Made by a program: the position numbers and the translations under genes | Shown: positions 23,161-35,000 of the stretch, piece after piece | Layout: each line of letters starts with the position of its first letter | Position numbering within the stretch: position 1 is the stretch's first letter | Assembly (NCBI GenBank): GCA_014529385.2 | Contig: CM043971.1 | Location: 60,346,709 to 60,410,708, forward strand | Origin: Adiantum capillus-veneris | Lineage: Eukaryota > Streptophyta > Polypodiopsida > Polypodiales > Pteridaceae | Length of the DNA: 64,000 nucleotides | Direction of reading: 5' to 3' | Notes under the pieces: generated by a model | The model's input: only the letters and a program-made list of their open reading frames with translations | Told to the model about the DNA's origin: nothing | The model's database searches: none

Positions 23161-23895
23161 TTTAACGTCGTAGGAAACTATCCCAAGAGACCTTAAAGAT
23201 CTAGTCAACAAGGAGTTGAACTCAAGACCTGTTATTCAAGAGCGAAATGGCATAAGCAATCTACCACACTTGGGTGATAGAAAGGTTATACCATTTTCCT
23301 CCTTTTATTGGTGCACACACACACCCACACACACACACCCGAGAAGAAGAGAGTTTAATTTAACGTCGTAGGAAACTATCCCAAGAGACCTTAAAGATCT
23401 AGCCGACGAGGAGTTGAACTCAAGACATGTTATTCAAGAGGGATGGCATAACCAATCTACCACACTTGGGTGATAGAAAGGTTATACCATTTTCCTCTTT
23501 TTATTGGCACACACACACACCCACACACACGCACACCCGAGAAGAAGAAAGTTTTAACGTCGTCGGAAACTATCCCAAGAGACCTTAAAGATCTAGCCAA
23601 CGAGGAGTTGAACTCAAGACATGTTATTCAAGAGGGATGGCATAACCAATCTACCACACTTGGGTGATAGAAAGGTTATACCATTTTCCTCTTTTTATTG
23701 GCACACACACACACCCACACACACGTACACCCGAGAAGAAGAAAGTTTTAACGTCGTCGAAAACTATCCCAAGAGACCTTAAAGATCTAGTCGAGGAGGA
23801 GTTGAACCCAAGACCTGTTATTCAAGAGGGAAATGGCATAACCAATCTACCACACTTGGGTGATAGAAAGGTTATACCACTTTCCTCTTTTTATC
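23161..23895 (-). repeat. Four tandem tRNA-like (SINE-like) units, about 195 bp each
   Basis: Units start at 23161, 23359, 23553 and 23747 with tttaacgtcg and run to ttgggtgatagaaaggttat. On the minus strand each contains a box A-like tgtggtagattgg (for example 23452-23464 reversed) and, about 33 bases on, a box B-like gagttcaactcc (23410-23421 reversed). That is the spacing of an internal RNA polymerase III promoter in a tRNA. A conserved body aagatctttaaggtctcttg follows, and CA-rich linkers separate units. This fits a tRNA-derived SINE multiplied in tandem; a chance tRNA-like repeat is the alternative. Confidence 0.6.
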
Positions 23896-24063
23896 GTTTA
23901 AGATTAGGTTAGATTTAGATTTACGTTAGATTAGATTTAGGTTTATTTTAAGTTAGATTTACATTAAATTAGTTTAGGTTTATTTACGCGTGTTAGATTT
24001 AGATTTACGTTAGATTAGATTAAATTTAGATTTATTTTGAGTTTAAGATTAAATTAGATCTAG
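23896..24063. repeat. Degenerate TTAGATTTA simple repeat
   Basis: The words ttagattta, gttagatt and aggttta recur almost continuously. A short related stretch lies at 24838-24865. Non-coding. Confidence 0.7.
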
Positions 24064-24720
24064 ATTTATGTTCGATGGACCATGCAGAACAACAATTCCA
24101 CGACAGTCTAGCGGTGGTGGTTGTTGTGGCAAGGAGCACGTAGTTCCTAGAACTCATGTGTTGCAAAGTCCCTAGGACACACCGAGGAGTGTCCCTGCTT
24201 GTGAAACTGCTCAGACTACACCGAAGGATCATACTGCCTACGCATTTGAGAGTGGTGTCCCGGCCACTGCGTCGAAAATGCTGAGGAGTGACCCGAACAC
24301 TGCATCGGGGTCTCCTAGAGGCCTGGACGATGAGCATTCACCGGACAGGGTTGCTATAGTTCACGGGAGGGACATGCCAAAGGGATACGCGTACCTCATC
24401 AATCGTATGTCCAATGAGATCATTATGATCCATGAGGGGAAGCAGGTGATGGGCCGCATACGACAGTTGTGTAGACAGGTTTTCTGACACACTGTAGTCT
24501 GTCATGGTCTCTTGGAGGGCTCAGGATAAAGCCTCCAAGGATTATCTTATTGCTACATTGCATCGGGAGTTTCTAGTTCCCTCTTTGGAGAATACATTTG
24601 ACGATGCTTGGATGAGGAGACGCATGCACGACTACATGAAGAATCGGAGGTGCATAGATGCCAGACCTGACTAGCTTGAAAGAGAGGAGTGGGTCATGGA
24701 TCGATGGGGTGGAGAGGTGA
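24064..24720 (+). pseudogene. Degraded second TnpA-like (Transposase_24-type) copy in the CACTA
   Basis: Frame pieces parallel the TnpA gene at 29261-30574 in order. SSGGGCCG (compare SSGGDGGCCG), a Thr/Pro/Ser stretch, then MIHEGKQVMGRIRQLCRQVF (compare DDEGKKVISRMCGLCSQVF), then after stops a block like ATLHREFLVPSLENTFDDAW and RRMHDYMKNRRC (compare MLHDEFPVPTRDDRFNEDL and RMQEYCKHKH), and LEREEWVMDRW. The identity is modest and there are several stops. It sits upstream of TNP2, so the element carries TnpA-like sequence on both sides of the transposase. Confidence 0.65.
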
Positions 24721-25182
24721 GATTATTAAACTCTTGCATTGAAGTATTTGTATATGTGAGGCCCATTCACATCTACGTAGCTAGTAGCCCCGTTGGTATG
24801 TCTTTTACCCTTCAATGGAGCGAATCACCACATGTTCAATTAGATTAGATTTAAGATTAGATTTTGGATTGAGTTTTTATATTAGAGTCTACCTTCGAGA
24901 TTACGGTAAAAAAATTAGAGTTAGACGAACGGTGAAAAGATCTACTGTGAAAAGATGTTAAGATGCTGTGAAATGCTACAGCTAGAGAAGAGGCAAAGGG
25001 GTTTTGTCCACTACATGCACTATCATGTAGACGTGGGTGTGTAGATTTCTTGTACCCACAAATATAGGCATTGACCAATAAAGACGAGATTATAACCCGA
25101 TGGTTCTGATCTCCGCGCACCTCTAGACCGAGGTGTGCGGAGATTGGACATGACTAGAGAATGTGAGGTAGTTTATAGTGTG

Positions 25183-25225
<43 letters not shown>

Positions 25226-25290
25226 GTAAAAGACAAAGAATGCCAATAGAAGATTAAATTTGTTGTCAAGGTTATAAGGTTTTTACCCTC
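24721..25290. other. No gene seen; CACTA internal non-coding sequence with CA repeat
   Basis: This lies between the TnpA relic and the transposase N-terminus and includes a ca microsatellite at 25182-25221. It may hold the transposase promoter or a first exon, but neither is identifiable. Confidence 0.5.
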
Positions 25291-28200
25291 ATTATGTGTA
25301 GTGACGAGGATGTGTGACCGTCCAACCGAAACACCTATCTCTCAACGAGGATCTTATGTCCTTGTAATCAATGCAAGCATGCTGTGCGATGGACAAGACA
25401 CGTTTCTTTGCAGCACGTTCGCAAATTTGGCGAGTTCGATCCATCTATTATAGATCGAATTGTTGTCAATTATAACTCGTCGAACTCTGACGCTGGCCAA
25501 CAGGCAGCAATCTTGCAACCCAATAGACGTGTTCTCGGGCGCTTTGGTCAAGCAGCATATGTGAGGCCACAAGATGTAGCCTCTGACAGCTTGAACGATG
25601 ATCATGCAGACCACATTCCCAACGAGGCAATGTTTGAGCCCGAGATCGATGAAATGAGAGAGATGAGCATGGATTCAGAAAGGCTTATCTATGATGATAT
25701 GAAAAGTGAAGCCGATACGCCATTGTATGATGGAATATGTGTCTAGATTGAAGACGCTCCTGGTTCTTCTCAACAAGCAAACAAAGTTTGGATGGAGTGA
25801 CACTAGCGTCACAATGCTTTTCAGGTGATCTATTACAATTAGTTTACTTTAATAATAAACTCTGAATGTATATCTGATAGATTTTTACACAATTGTATCG
25901 TATTTTTTTCGTTGTGTAGATTGCTCAAAGAGCACATACTGCCAGCAGCTGATAATGTGATGTCAGATTCCAGAGAGGAAGCAAGAAAGATTTTGCGAAA
26001 CTCGGGGATGGATTACAATTCGATCCACGCTTGTCCTAACGACTGCATTCTTTTCAGAGGGAAATACATAGACATGGAGAAGTGTCCGAAATGTGATTCC
26101 GAGAGATATTGAGTAGATCTCCATGGAACAAAAATTTCGCAAAAGGTTTTGCGACATTTTTCTCTGCTTCCTCGCATCAAGCATTTCTTCGAATGTAAGT
26201 CCATGGCCGCCCTAGCATCATGGCATGAGGAGAATAAATCTTCGGATGGTATGCTACGGATTCCTGCAGATTGTGCAGCCTGGAAACGTATAGATGAAAC
26301 ATGGTCGGATTTTGCCAGGGAAGCTCGAAATTTACGCCTAGGCCTGCCTATGGATGGCGTAAATCCATTTGGTCAAAGATCAATATCTTACAGTGTATGG
26401 CCCGTTGTCATCGTCAACTACAACATTCCCCTGTGGTTGACTACGAAGAAGGTGCACCTATGGCTAAGCTTGATTGTGCCGGGGCGGTATAAAGTGAAGA
26501 ATATGGATGTGTATCTTCGTCCACTATTGGAAGAGCTACAACAATTGTGGATTGGCATAGAAGTGGTGGATATGAGCCGACACACAGGTCAACGGAATGC
26601 TTTGATCAAAGGCATTCTAACGTGGACCATGCATGACTATCCCGGACTAACAGAATGCTCAGGTGATTTACACTCCTCACTCAAACACTATAAATCTTAG
26701 TTTTTCTCAAGCTTATCTATTATCATGTGTATACATGCAGGGCTTCAAACAAGCGGATACAGAGCATGTGTCACATGTGGACCTAGACTGAATGCACGTC
26801 CGGCGCCTTCATTGAAGAAGCAAATCTATGAAGGTCATCAAGCGTATCTTCTAGAGAATCATGTGTTACGCAACGGCTTTTTGGGAAGAGAGCCACCGAG
26901 GATGTCTGCAGAAGCATGGTTAGAGCAAAAGGAGATGTGTGATGACGGTTTGCCCCCAGGTACGAATTACCATATTGGCCCCGACTCATGATCAATCACT
27001 TGCTCGATCCAATGCACATATTCAAGAATGTGGATAATCTGCTATGGGACCATCTTACCGGCAAGAAAGATACTTTGGGAGCCAGGGCTGACCTTAGAAA
27101 TGTGGATCGCATGGAGAAATATTGGCCGCAGACAGCATCCGATGGATCGATAAAACTCCCTAAAGCGCCATGGATTTTCACAGGAGCCCAAGAACGCAAA
27201 TTAAAAGAGACCATTCGATCTTTGCGGACCCCCACTGGCGTAATGCACTCGCTCCGAACGTGTTTTACTAAAGAAGGAAAGCTTACCAGTTTGACATCAC
27301 ACGACTGGCATAAAATGTGTCAGGTATGTTCATAGTGGAATATATCATAGTGGGAATTGTGTAAAAAATTCGTGTGTGGATTTGAATATTATTGCTGCAC
27401 GTGTTTTGCAGTTTATTTTACCGATGGCCATTGAGGGATGTTTGTCTCTTGACGTCTGTAACACAATCTACAAACTTGCGAAGTTGGTGCAATGGATCTC
27501 ACAAAAGGAGACTCAATGTAGACTCTATACCATTCGCCAAACTAAACGCTGCGGAGGTTGTGTGCATGTTTGAGAAACACTTTCCTACTACCATGCTAAC
27601 CATTCAGGTGCATCTTCTTGTTCGCATAGTTAAATAGTTGGCACAGTACATTTCAAATGGATGTTCTTTTTAGAACGTTTCATGAAAACGCTCAAGGGAT
27701 ATGTGCGTCAGAAGGCACGTCCGGAGGGTAGCATGGCAGAAGTTTGGCTGGTATCAGAGTCCCTAGTGTACATTGGAGAGTGGCTAGACGGATTTGATAA
27801 AGCCCGGGACACGCTATGGCGAACCATAGATGATCAGCCCATATCTGGGATTGTCATGTGCAATCTCGGTGTTGAGAAGAAGATGACAAAAGATCTAGAG
27901 GCTAAAATCAACCGATTTTGCATGCTTCACAATCCAGTGATGCAAAAGTGGATTTCACAATATGAGGATGCAAAGCAAGAGGGACAAAGGGCACGAATCG
28001 AGTGGAGACGGGGAAGACGACCACCAATGCACTATCTGACGGGTCTGGAGAGCCTATCAACATTCATGAGCTTAAGATGGTTGCACAACCAATTGAAAAA
28101 GTGCACAACATTGCGGTGAAGAAGTGACTGAGGAGGAGTGGGAGTACTCTCGGGGTTGCGCGACCAAGGTAAGTTTGCAATGTACGACTAGTGACTTTCT

Positions 28201-28988
28201 AGATGTTTGAACGGCCACTCATAATCTTTGTTGGTTGTAGTATAAGTCATACACAACAGCATGGTGTAAAGGTCGACATTTTAGGGTGGAACAAATCGAC
28301 AAAAAGCGGTTTACTTAAGATTGTGAATCATGGCAAAATTTGAACAGTCTAGTCGACGACGGTCCTCTGATGCAGATCCTGTGGTGGCGAAACTCACTTA
28401 CTTCGGCATGCTACAAGAGATTTTGAGGATCGATTATAGAGGATTATTTGTCGACTTGTTCGACGTGCAATGGTTCAAGATAATCATGGAGGGTCGCAAC
28501 GCTAATGTGCGTAGAAGAGAGTCTCGTTTTCTTGAGGTGGATTCAACTAAGAAATGAACTGACCTAAGAGACACTTTCGTACTACCCGAGCATTGTGAAC
28601 AAGTAAGTATGTAAATAGTTAACATCCCATTTTAGAAGTTATGTGCTTGGAAGCTCTCATGTAAGTTATCTGGCTCTGGCAGGTGATATTTCATCCTACA
28701 AAGTCTGCATCAAATTGGTGGTACGTCATAGAGGTAGCCCCTTGTAGTGCACGGACGTATAAAGGCTACCATGTGCCAATCACACCGGCATCAATGGAGG
28801 AGATCAGAGAAGATGTTCAATCAAAAGCCGCTGAGGTGGTGCCAGACGAGCATCGAGCTGCTACTCTCTATGGGGTGCATGCAGAGGATCTACAAAATGA
28901 AACGGAGGACATCTGTTTAAACGGAGATCTCTATAGAGATATAGGAAGTTATGTTGAGCTTTGCGAGGATGAGAGAGAGAACTCTTAA
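25290..28988 (+). pseudogene. TNP2-type CACTA transposase gene, multi-exon, with in-frame stops
   Basis: The catalytic transposase. Exon 1 (about 25330-25825) has the zinc-binding CPCNQCKH of the transposase-associated domain. After an intron (CAG|gtgatc to tgtag|ATT, ending 25919) comes the TNP2 core: MDYNSIHACPNDCILFRG with CPKC, PRIKHFFECKSMA, LGLPMDGVNPFG with SYSVWPVV, and VYLRPLLEELQQLW to 26660. The next exons give LENHVLRNGFLGREPPR, HLLDPMHIFKNVDNLL (after a small frame shift near 26955), FILPMAIEGCL from 27412 and FLERFMKTLKGYVRQKARPE (27670), the DUF4218-like part. A DUF4216-like end (YFGMLQEILRIDYRGLFV; VIFHPTKSASNWWYVIEVAP) ends at 28988. Stops at 25744-25746 and 26110-26112, plus two frame shifts, make this copy defective unless splicing removes them. 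Confidence 0.85.
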
Positions 28989-29111
28989 AGCCATAAATAT
29001 TGTATTTGAACAATCTAGCTCCGTTTTATAATGTATATTGTATTCACGTGGCTTTTTGTCCATTCTATCTATATGCATCATTGTCTACATAGGAATCCCT
29101 CCCCCTTTATG

Positions 29112-29114
<3 letters not shown>

Positions 29115-29194
<80 letters not shown>
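29115..29194. repeat. CT microsatellite, about 80 bp
   Basis: An uninterrupted ct run just upstream of the TnpA start. It may be part of its leader intron, since ttaatgcag|gt follows at 29251-29260. Confidence 0.95.
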
Positions 29195-29197
<3 letters not shown>

Positions 29198-29260
29198 GTC
29201 CATGCTTTCTTCTCCATTCATTCAATATTAAGTTTAAATGTTCGTGTGTTTAATGCAGGT

Positions 29261-30574
29261 ATGGATGATGAGGAGTTTCTTTCTTCTTTGTCACCCCAGC
29301 AGAGAGAGTGGTACGTAGAGCGTCATTGCCCTGGCGCACCATCGTACGTTCCTACTCTAGCCGCGTCCCCCTTTGTTCTGGAGCATTCAGCGTGCTCCGA
29401 AGCTTCGGTGTCGATGAGACGATCTTCACACTCGTCTCGTCACCGGCGCTCTAGTGGTGGCGACGGTGGTTGTTGTGGGGATGCCGCCGACGATGCCTCG
29501 ACACCGCCTCGTGTTCGATGAGGCTCTTTACCCTCTCCTTCTTTGCCTACCTTGACACCAGCCACAACATCGCCATCGACACCAGGTTTTGCGCAGCTGA
29601 CGGCCGTTCCTAGCGGCTACACACCACTAGCTACTCCTCCAGGAGTCACTCCAGTCGACACTCCTCGCTTCGAGGCCCAGACTCCAGTGGAGACACCTGA
29701 CGTCCGTACCCCCATCGACACACCGCTAGAGACCCCTGCCGGGACACCCAGGTTCACGCGTCACCGACGAGAGGACTTGCCTTACTCCGTCGACTTCAGC
29801 GGCGGCATCATCTTGGATGATGAAGGCAAGAAGGTGATCTCGCGCATGTGCGGTCTTTGCTCTCAGGTGTTTAGACACTACATACTAAACACCTGGAGTG
29901 AAGCACCAAGTGATTTAAAAGACAGAGTCATCAGCATGCTTCATGACGAGTTTCCCGTTCCAACACGGGATGATCGCTTCAATGAAGACCTGATGAAGGT
30001 TCGAATGCAGGAATACTGCAAGCACAAGCATTCTGAAGTGCAAAAAGCAATTAAGCATGGGTGGAACATACCAGATTGATTGGCCAAAGAAGATTGGAAG
30101 AATGCGAAGAAAGCAGCGCGCGAGAATCCCGACAAGTGGAAGCAACAAAAGGAGGCATCCAGAGCGTGAGTAGAGGCAGGGAGCTCGCACCACTTGGGGA
30201 GCGGCGGGTGGGTATCATTTGAGGCCAATTTTGTAAGTGTTTTCGTGTTGCTCTTTAGGTTTGATAGTTTAGGGTTTAGAGGTTTTTAAATTCTAACATA
30301 ATGGATTCTTTGTATGTTTTGACAGTGGTCGATGACAGGACGTGACCCCACACCGTACGAGCGTGAGTACACAGGCAGGAAGGGCTTAAACGCCCTGATG
30401 GACATTCTGAGTTTTCGCGGCGGCATGGTTAGTATTAGGGTTTACTCTTTTCTATTTGTTGTATTGTTTTATAAACGTCCTATATGTTTATACTTATAGA
30501 AAGTTGTCTTATTGTTTTTTTTTTGGCAGAATCCGATAGATACGCCGCTTGGACGCGATGAGACATTTGATTAG
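29261..30574 (+). pseudogene. TnpA-type protein (Transposase_24-like), three exons, with stops
   Basis: The second protein of the CACTA system, which in this superfamily binds the subterminal repeats and assists excision. The start ATG at 29261 follows an acceptor-like tgcag. One frame runs 29261-30234: MDDEEFLSSLSPQQREWYVE, a Ser/Arg/Gly region, a Thr/Pro repeat region (variants of TPVDTP, residues about 100-165), then RREDLPYSVDFSGGI, SRMCGLCSQVFRHYILNTWS and the Transposase_24 signature KWKQQKEASRA...SSHHLGSGGWVSF. Stops at 29519-29521, 30077-30079 and 30166-30168 are all one transition from a sense codon. Exon 2 (from about 30327, WSMTGRDPTPYEREYTG) and exon 3 (30531-30574, ending GRDETFD then TAG) have good donor and acceptor sites (TTT|gtaagt, gacag, ggcag). 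Confidence 0.8.
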
Positions 30575-31211
30575 ACGACGTCAGTTTAGCTGTAGCTAGA
30601 TACCATTAGTTTCCTTTTGTCATAGCATATGTGTCATGAGATGACGTTTATACGTCTTTTTGAAAACCATGTATATTTTTTCAATAATGACAATGGTGGT
30701 GTAACTATTACATTTGCAAAGTTTACAAGTGATTTTGCCTATGATGTGTACAATTGTCATTGATTTACTTTCATCAATTTACTTTTGTCAGTTTTGTATT
30801 TGTATCTTTATTCTGCAAACAATATTATGGATGATGGAGTTAATGGTTATATTGTCTTATGGGTGACTACTTTGGGTCTATATCTAAGCTTTCACTTTCT
30901 TTCAAAAGTGAATCAATTAATGAAACATTCAATATAGTTTATGGGAATGCCTTGCCACCAAAAAAAAATTCTCTTGAGCGTCGCTATGACCGTCGCTATA
31001 TAAGGTTCTGCAGTGTCGCTATAAACATCGCTATCGGTGGCCTGTAAATGTCGCTATAGATGTCGCTATATAGCGACGCATATAGCGATCGTTATAGCGA
31101 CGCTCATAGCAACGTTGCCATATCGACGCTCTTAGCGACGCCGGGGAGTATAAAAACCCAATGTATTTCCGTCGCTAACAGCGTCACAAGTGCACACAGC
31201 CTCTTGTAGTG
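30575..31211 (-). repeat. CACTA 3' untranslated region and right subterminal repeats
   Basis: Sequence after the TnpA stop is AT-rich to about 30970. From there to 31190 the motif gtcgctata / tagcgacgc occurs about twelve times in both orientations, denser than at the left end. The exact terminal inverted repeat closes the element at 31200-31211. Confidence 0.85.
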
Positions 31212-31779
31212 TATGCTCATTAGCAAGGCCCTTGGTTAACTATTTTATGAATTGCACAAGCACATCGAGACATTTTGCTCACATTTGCATTCAACTGCGC
31301 AAAATTTGACTTTAAAACAGACATACGTGTTTGTACTACTCTAAATTCCTGCATATCAAGCAGTTCATTGCTATCTTTGTGGCCAGTTTCCGCATGGGCA
31401 CCTTCCGTGAGAGTAATCGACTGTGGGGCGACATGAGACTAAATTGCTAAAGGGTTAACTATGATGTATGTCTATGTTTTAATCCATGGTATAGATGTGT
31501 AAGAAACAGAAAAAGAAATACCTTGTATGAAGAACCTCGCAACAACAAGCCAGATGAGCAGCTGATGCAGGAGAAGCTCGAAATTAAGCTTTTCTCAACC
31601 TCTCAATAGCAATACCTAAGATGTTCCCAAACAAGCTACTTATGATTCTCTTCGAGATACGCCTGCTTCTGATCCCCTTACAGTTTCCAAGGAGCTCCCT
31701 CCCCCATCTAATTCATCAAAACATCCTCAACAAAATGAAAAGGGGTTTGAATGGGTGCCCATTTTGCGCCACCGCTCCT
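31212..31779. other. Unassigned sequence between CACTA and copia, with two possible coding pieces
   Basis: On the minus strand about 70 codons are open from about 31435 to a stop near 31223 (NELLDMQEF, VVQTRMSVLKSNFAQLNANV), preceded by an acceptor-like tttag. On the plus strand a frame opens at 31620 after a stop and stays open into the copia insertion (SDPLTVSKELPPPSN, FEWVPILRHR). Neither is recognised. They could be exons of a host gene or of an older element. Weak evidence. Confidence 0.3.
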
Positions 31780-31974
31780 TGTTGGGATCGGAGAGCACAC
31801 ACACAGAGAGCCAGCACGAAGAAGGAGATAGACACAGTGTGTGGCGGGGCGGTACTCACACTACAATGTGTAGTTATGAGTATAGTTATTATGAATGAGT
31901 AAATGAATGGCTGTACATGGGCGGCTGAACAACGGGCAGCCGGGCAGCCGGGCACACGGGCCTTTAACCCAACA
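31780..31974 (-). repeat. 3' LTR of the copia element
   Basis: 195 bp. It differs from the 5' LTR by an extra 8-bp unit near 31944-31951 and by single bases in gccagcac / gccaacac and cacacggg / cacatggg. The purine tract adjoins on the inner side. Confidence 0.95.
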
Positions 31975-32029
31975 ATCTCCCACTTAAAGGCAGTGTGCCT
32001 TTAAAGTGGCCAAAGTACAGCAAAAGAAG

Positions 32030-35000
32030 TCAAGCCATACCCATCAGCGATCTACAGTGTGCAAACCGCTGTGAGGGTAACGACTTCGTGAGTAGATCAG
32101 CAGGGTTATCTTCAGTGTGTACCTTGACAAGCTCTATGCGCTTGTCCTCTAGCACCTCTCGTATGAAGTGATACCTCACCTCAATGTGCTTTGTCTTCGC
32201 ATGGAAGACAAGATTCCGTGCCAACGCTATGGCACTCTGGCTATCACAATGTAGAATCGGAGCATCACCAGCTATACCAAGATCTCCCACTAGTCGTGAG
32301 AGCCATACGGCCTCCTTGGCAGCCTCAGTGGCAGCCATATATTCAGCCTCTGTAGTGCTCAAAGCAACGCATGGCTGTAAATGTGATGCCCACGAAACCG
32401 GTCCACTTGTAACTGTGAACACATAGCCGCTAGTAGACTTCCTCGAGTCCACTGACCCTGCATAGTCTGAATCTGTATATCCGCAAACATACATATCCTT
32501 CTCACCATAACATAGGGACAACTCTGAAGTCCCTCTCAAGTATCTGAGAATACCTCTCACTGCATCCCAATGACGCTTGCCCGGGTTAAACATGTACCTG
32601 CTAACCACACCAACTGCATGAGCAAGATCTGGACGCGTAGCCACCATGGCATACATCAAGGAACCAACAGCTGACGCATAGGGAATCTGAGACATCTCTG
32701 TAGTCTCCAAATCTGTCTGAGGGCAGTCATCATGGCTGAGTTTTACATATGGAGGCAACGGGGTACTAATGGCCTTCCCCCCTTTCATATGAAAACGCTC
32801 AAGCACCCTGTCAATGTACTCTTTCTGACTAAGAGAGAGCATCTTGCCAGAACGATCACGAGTGATCCGCATACCCAAAATATGACTGGCATCCCCAAGA
32901 TCCTTCATGGAAAAGGTCTCATGTAGCCTATGTTTCAAGGCATCCACATCAGAAATACACTTCCTTGCGATCAGCATGTCATCCACATACAAAACCAAAA
33001 CAATAAGACTACCATCTGCAGCCTTGCGAGTATAGAGGCATGGGTCCTCATAACTGCGTACATAGCCCAATGAACTCATGAATGCATCAAACTTACGATA
33101 CCATTCACGAGATGATTGCTTCAGCCCATACAAGGTCTTAAGAAGCCGGCATACCATCTTCTTTGAACCATGAATAACAAACCCACTTGGTTGCTCCATG
33201 TACAAATCCTCGTGCAAGTCCGGATGTAAGAAAGCTGTCTTTACATCCATTTGCTTCAACTCCATGTCTTCTGTAGCTACCAAGGCAAACAACATACGCA
33301 AAGTAGACATCTTCACCACTGGGGAGAAGATCTCGTCAAAATCAATGCCCTTCTGTTGCTTGAATCCTTTAGCCACAAGCCTTGCTTTGTACCTAGGCTT
33401 TGCATCCATTGAACACAATTTTATCTTGTAAACCCACTTGCATGGTAGTGCCTTCTTACCCTTTGGCAAAGGAGTAAGCTCCCACGTTTCATTTTGGATC
33501 AACGAATCTATCTCTGACTGCATAGCCTGCTCCCACTTGAGCTTGTCAACACTAGACATGGCCTCATCATAACATGATGACTCCCCGCAATCAGTCAACA
33601 GTACATAATCCATAGAAGGCACAAAACGCTGAGGCTGTCTTGCACGCCGCTCTGAACGCCTCAAAGACTGTGCAGGAGGTGCATCTGGCTGTCCCACATC
33701 TACATGATCTCCCAACAAGGGCTGATCTCCCACTTGAGGATCAATGGGCTGCCCACGAGCAGCCATTGGACCATCATACCGATGACCATCCTCCTCAAAT
33801 ATCACACGCCGAACCTCAACAGTTCGCGGTGATGCTCTATACATAGAGTCCTCATGAAAAACAACATCATGGCTGCGCACAATCTTCCTGTCAATAGGAT
33901 CCCACAATCGATAACCCATCTCACCAGAGCTACCATAACCCAAGAAGATACATCTCTTGCTCTTTGGATCCAATTTGCTGCGTTTTGCCTTAGGTACATG
34001 TACATAAGCTTCACAGCCAAAAACACGAAGGTGACCATATGAAGGTGGCAAACCTGTCCATACCTCTTCAGGCACTTTGAAGCCCAAAGGAACACTAGGT
34101 GAACGATTTATCAAATGCACAGAAGTGGCAACAGCTTCAGCCCAAAATCCATTTGACAAACCAGCCATAGAAAGCATACTACGGACTTTTTCCTGTATAG
34201 TCCTGTTCATGCGCTTTGCCACACCATTTTGAGGAGGTGTATAGGGAGCACTAAGCTCACGCCGTATACCCTTCTCAACACATAATGTTGTGAAAGCATG
34301 AGACATAAATTCACCCCCATTGTCCGTATGTAAGCACTTCAACTTACAACCTGATTGGTTCTCAACAAGAGCCAACCATTGCTTAAATATATCAAACACC
34401 ATATCCTTCTTACGAATGGGGTATGCCCATACCTTCCTGCTAGCATCATCAATGAACGTAACAAAGTACATAGCACCTCCAAGAGAAGCATTGGGCATCG
34501 GCCCACATACATCACTATGCACCAAAGCTAGCTTTTCCAAAGATCTGTGTGGAACACTTTTCTTATGAGAAGACCGAGCATGTCGATCATAAAGGCAATG
34601 CTCACAAAACTCAAAACCACCAAAATCTGAAACGGGAATGTAATCCGCACGTGCCAACAACTTCAAACCTTTCAGTGACATATGCCCCAAACGCTGATGC
34701 CATAAAGAAGCAGGAGGTTGCTCAGTGATCCCCACAATGTGATCAGCCACACTAGCTACACAAAGGGAATACAACGTATTCCTCTTAGCACCTTTAACCA
34801 AAACAAGGCTGCCCTTAGTGAGCTTCCAACCTCCATCACCAAAAGATACATTGAAACCAAGTGAATCCAACTGACCCACGCTAATCAAGCTTTTTGCAAG
34901 AGCCGGCACATGACGCACACGCTGCAAGACAAACGTAGTAGAGTTTGGCATAGCCAAATGAATATCCCCAATGCCATGAATCTGCATAGAACGCCCATCG

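Larger units (their letters stand above)
22541..31211 (+). mobile_element. Complete CACTA (En/Spm-type) DNA transposon, 8,671 bp
   Basis: The left end is CACTACAAGAGG (22541-22552) and the right end its exact inverse CCTCTTGTAGTG (31200-31211). Both are flanked by TAT (22538-22540 and 31212-31214), the 3-bp target duplication expected of this superfamily. Subterminal arrays of the motif GCGTCGCTA occur at both ends. Inside are a TNP2-type transposase gene, a downstream TnpA-type gene, a degraded second TnpA-like copy and a four-unit tRNA-like repeat array. All genes read left to right. In-frame stops suggest the copy is now non-autonomous, although both ends look competent. Confidence 0.95.

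Noticed and set aside
22758-23211. Long minus-strand frames of Ser/Leu and Arg/Glu repeats
   Set aside because: They are translations of CT/GA and CA microsatellites, not genes.
23161-23895. A functional tRNA gene in the tandem array
   Set aside because: The boxes are tRNA-like but I cannot build a full cloverleaf with acceptor stem and anticodon arm by eye.
23161-23895. A CRISPR array
   Set aside because: The four repeats are about 195 bp with no short-repeat and spacer pattern; context is a plant transposon.
33802-34095. Overlapping frames on both strands of the copia polyprotein
   Set aside because: Shadows of the 1,379-codon frame in other registers.
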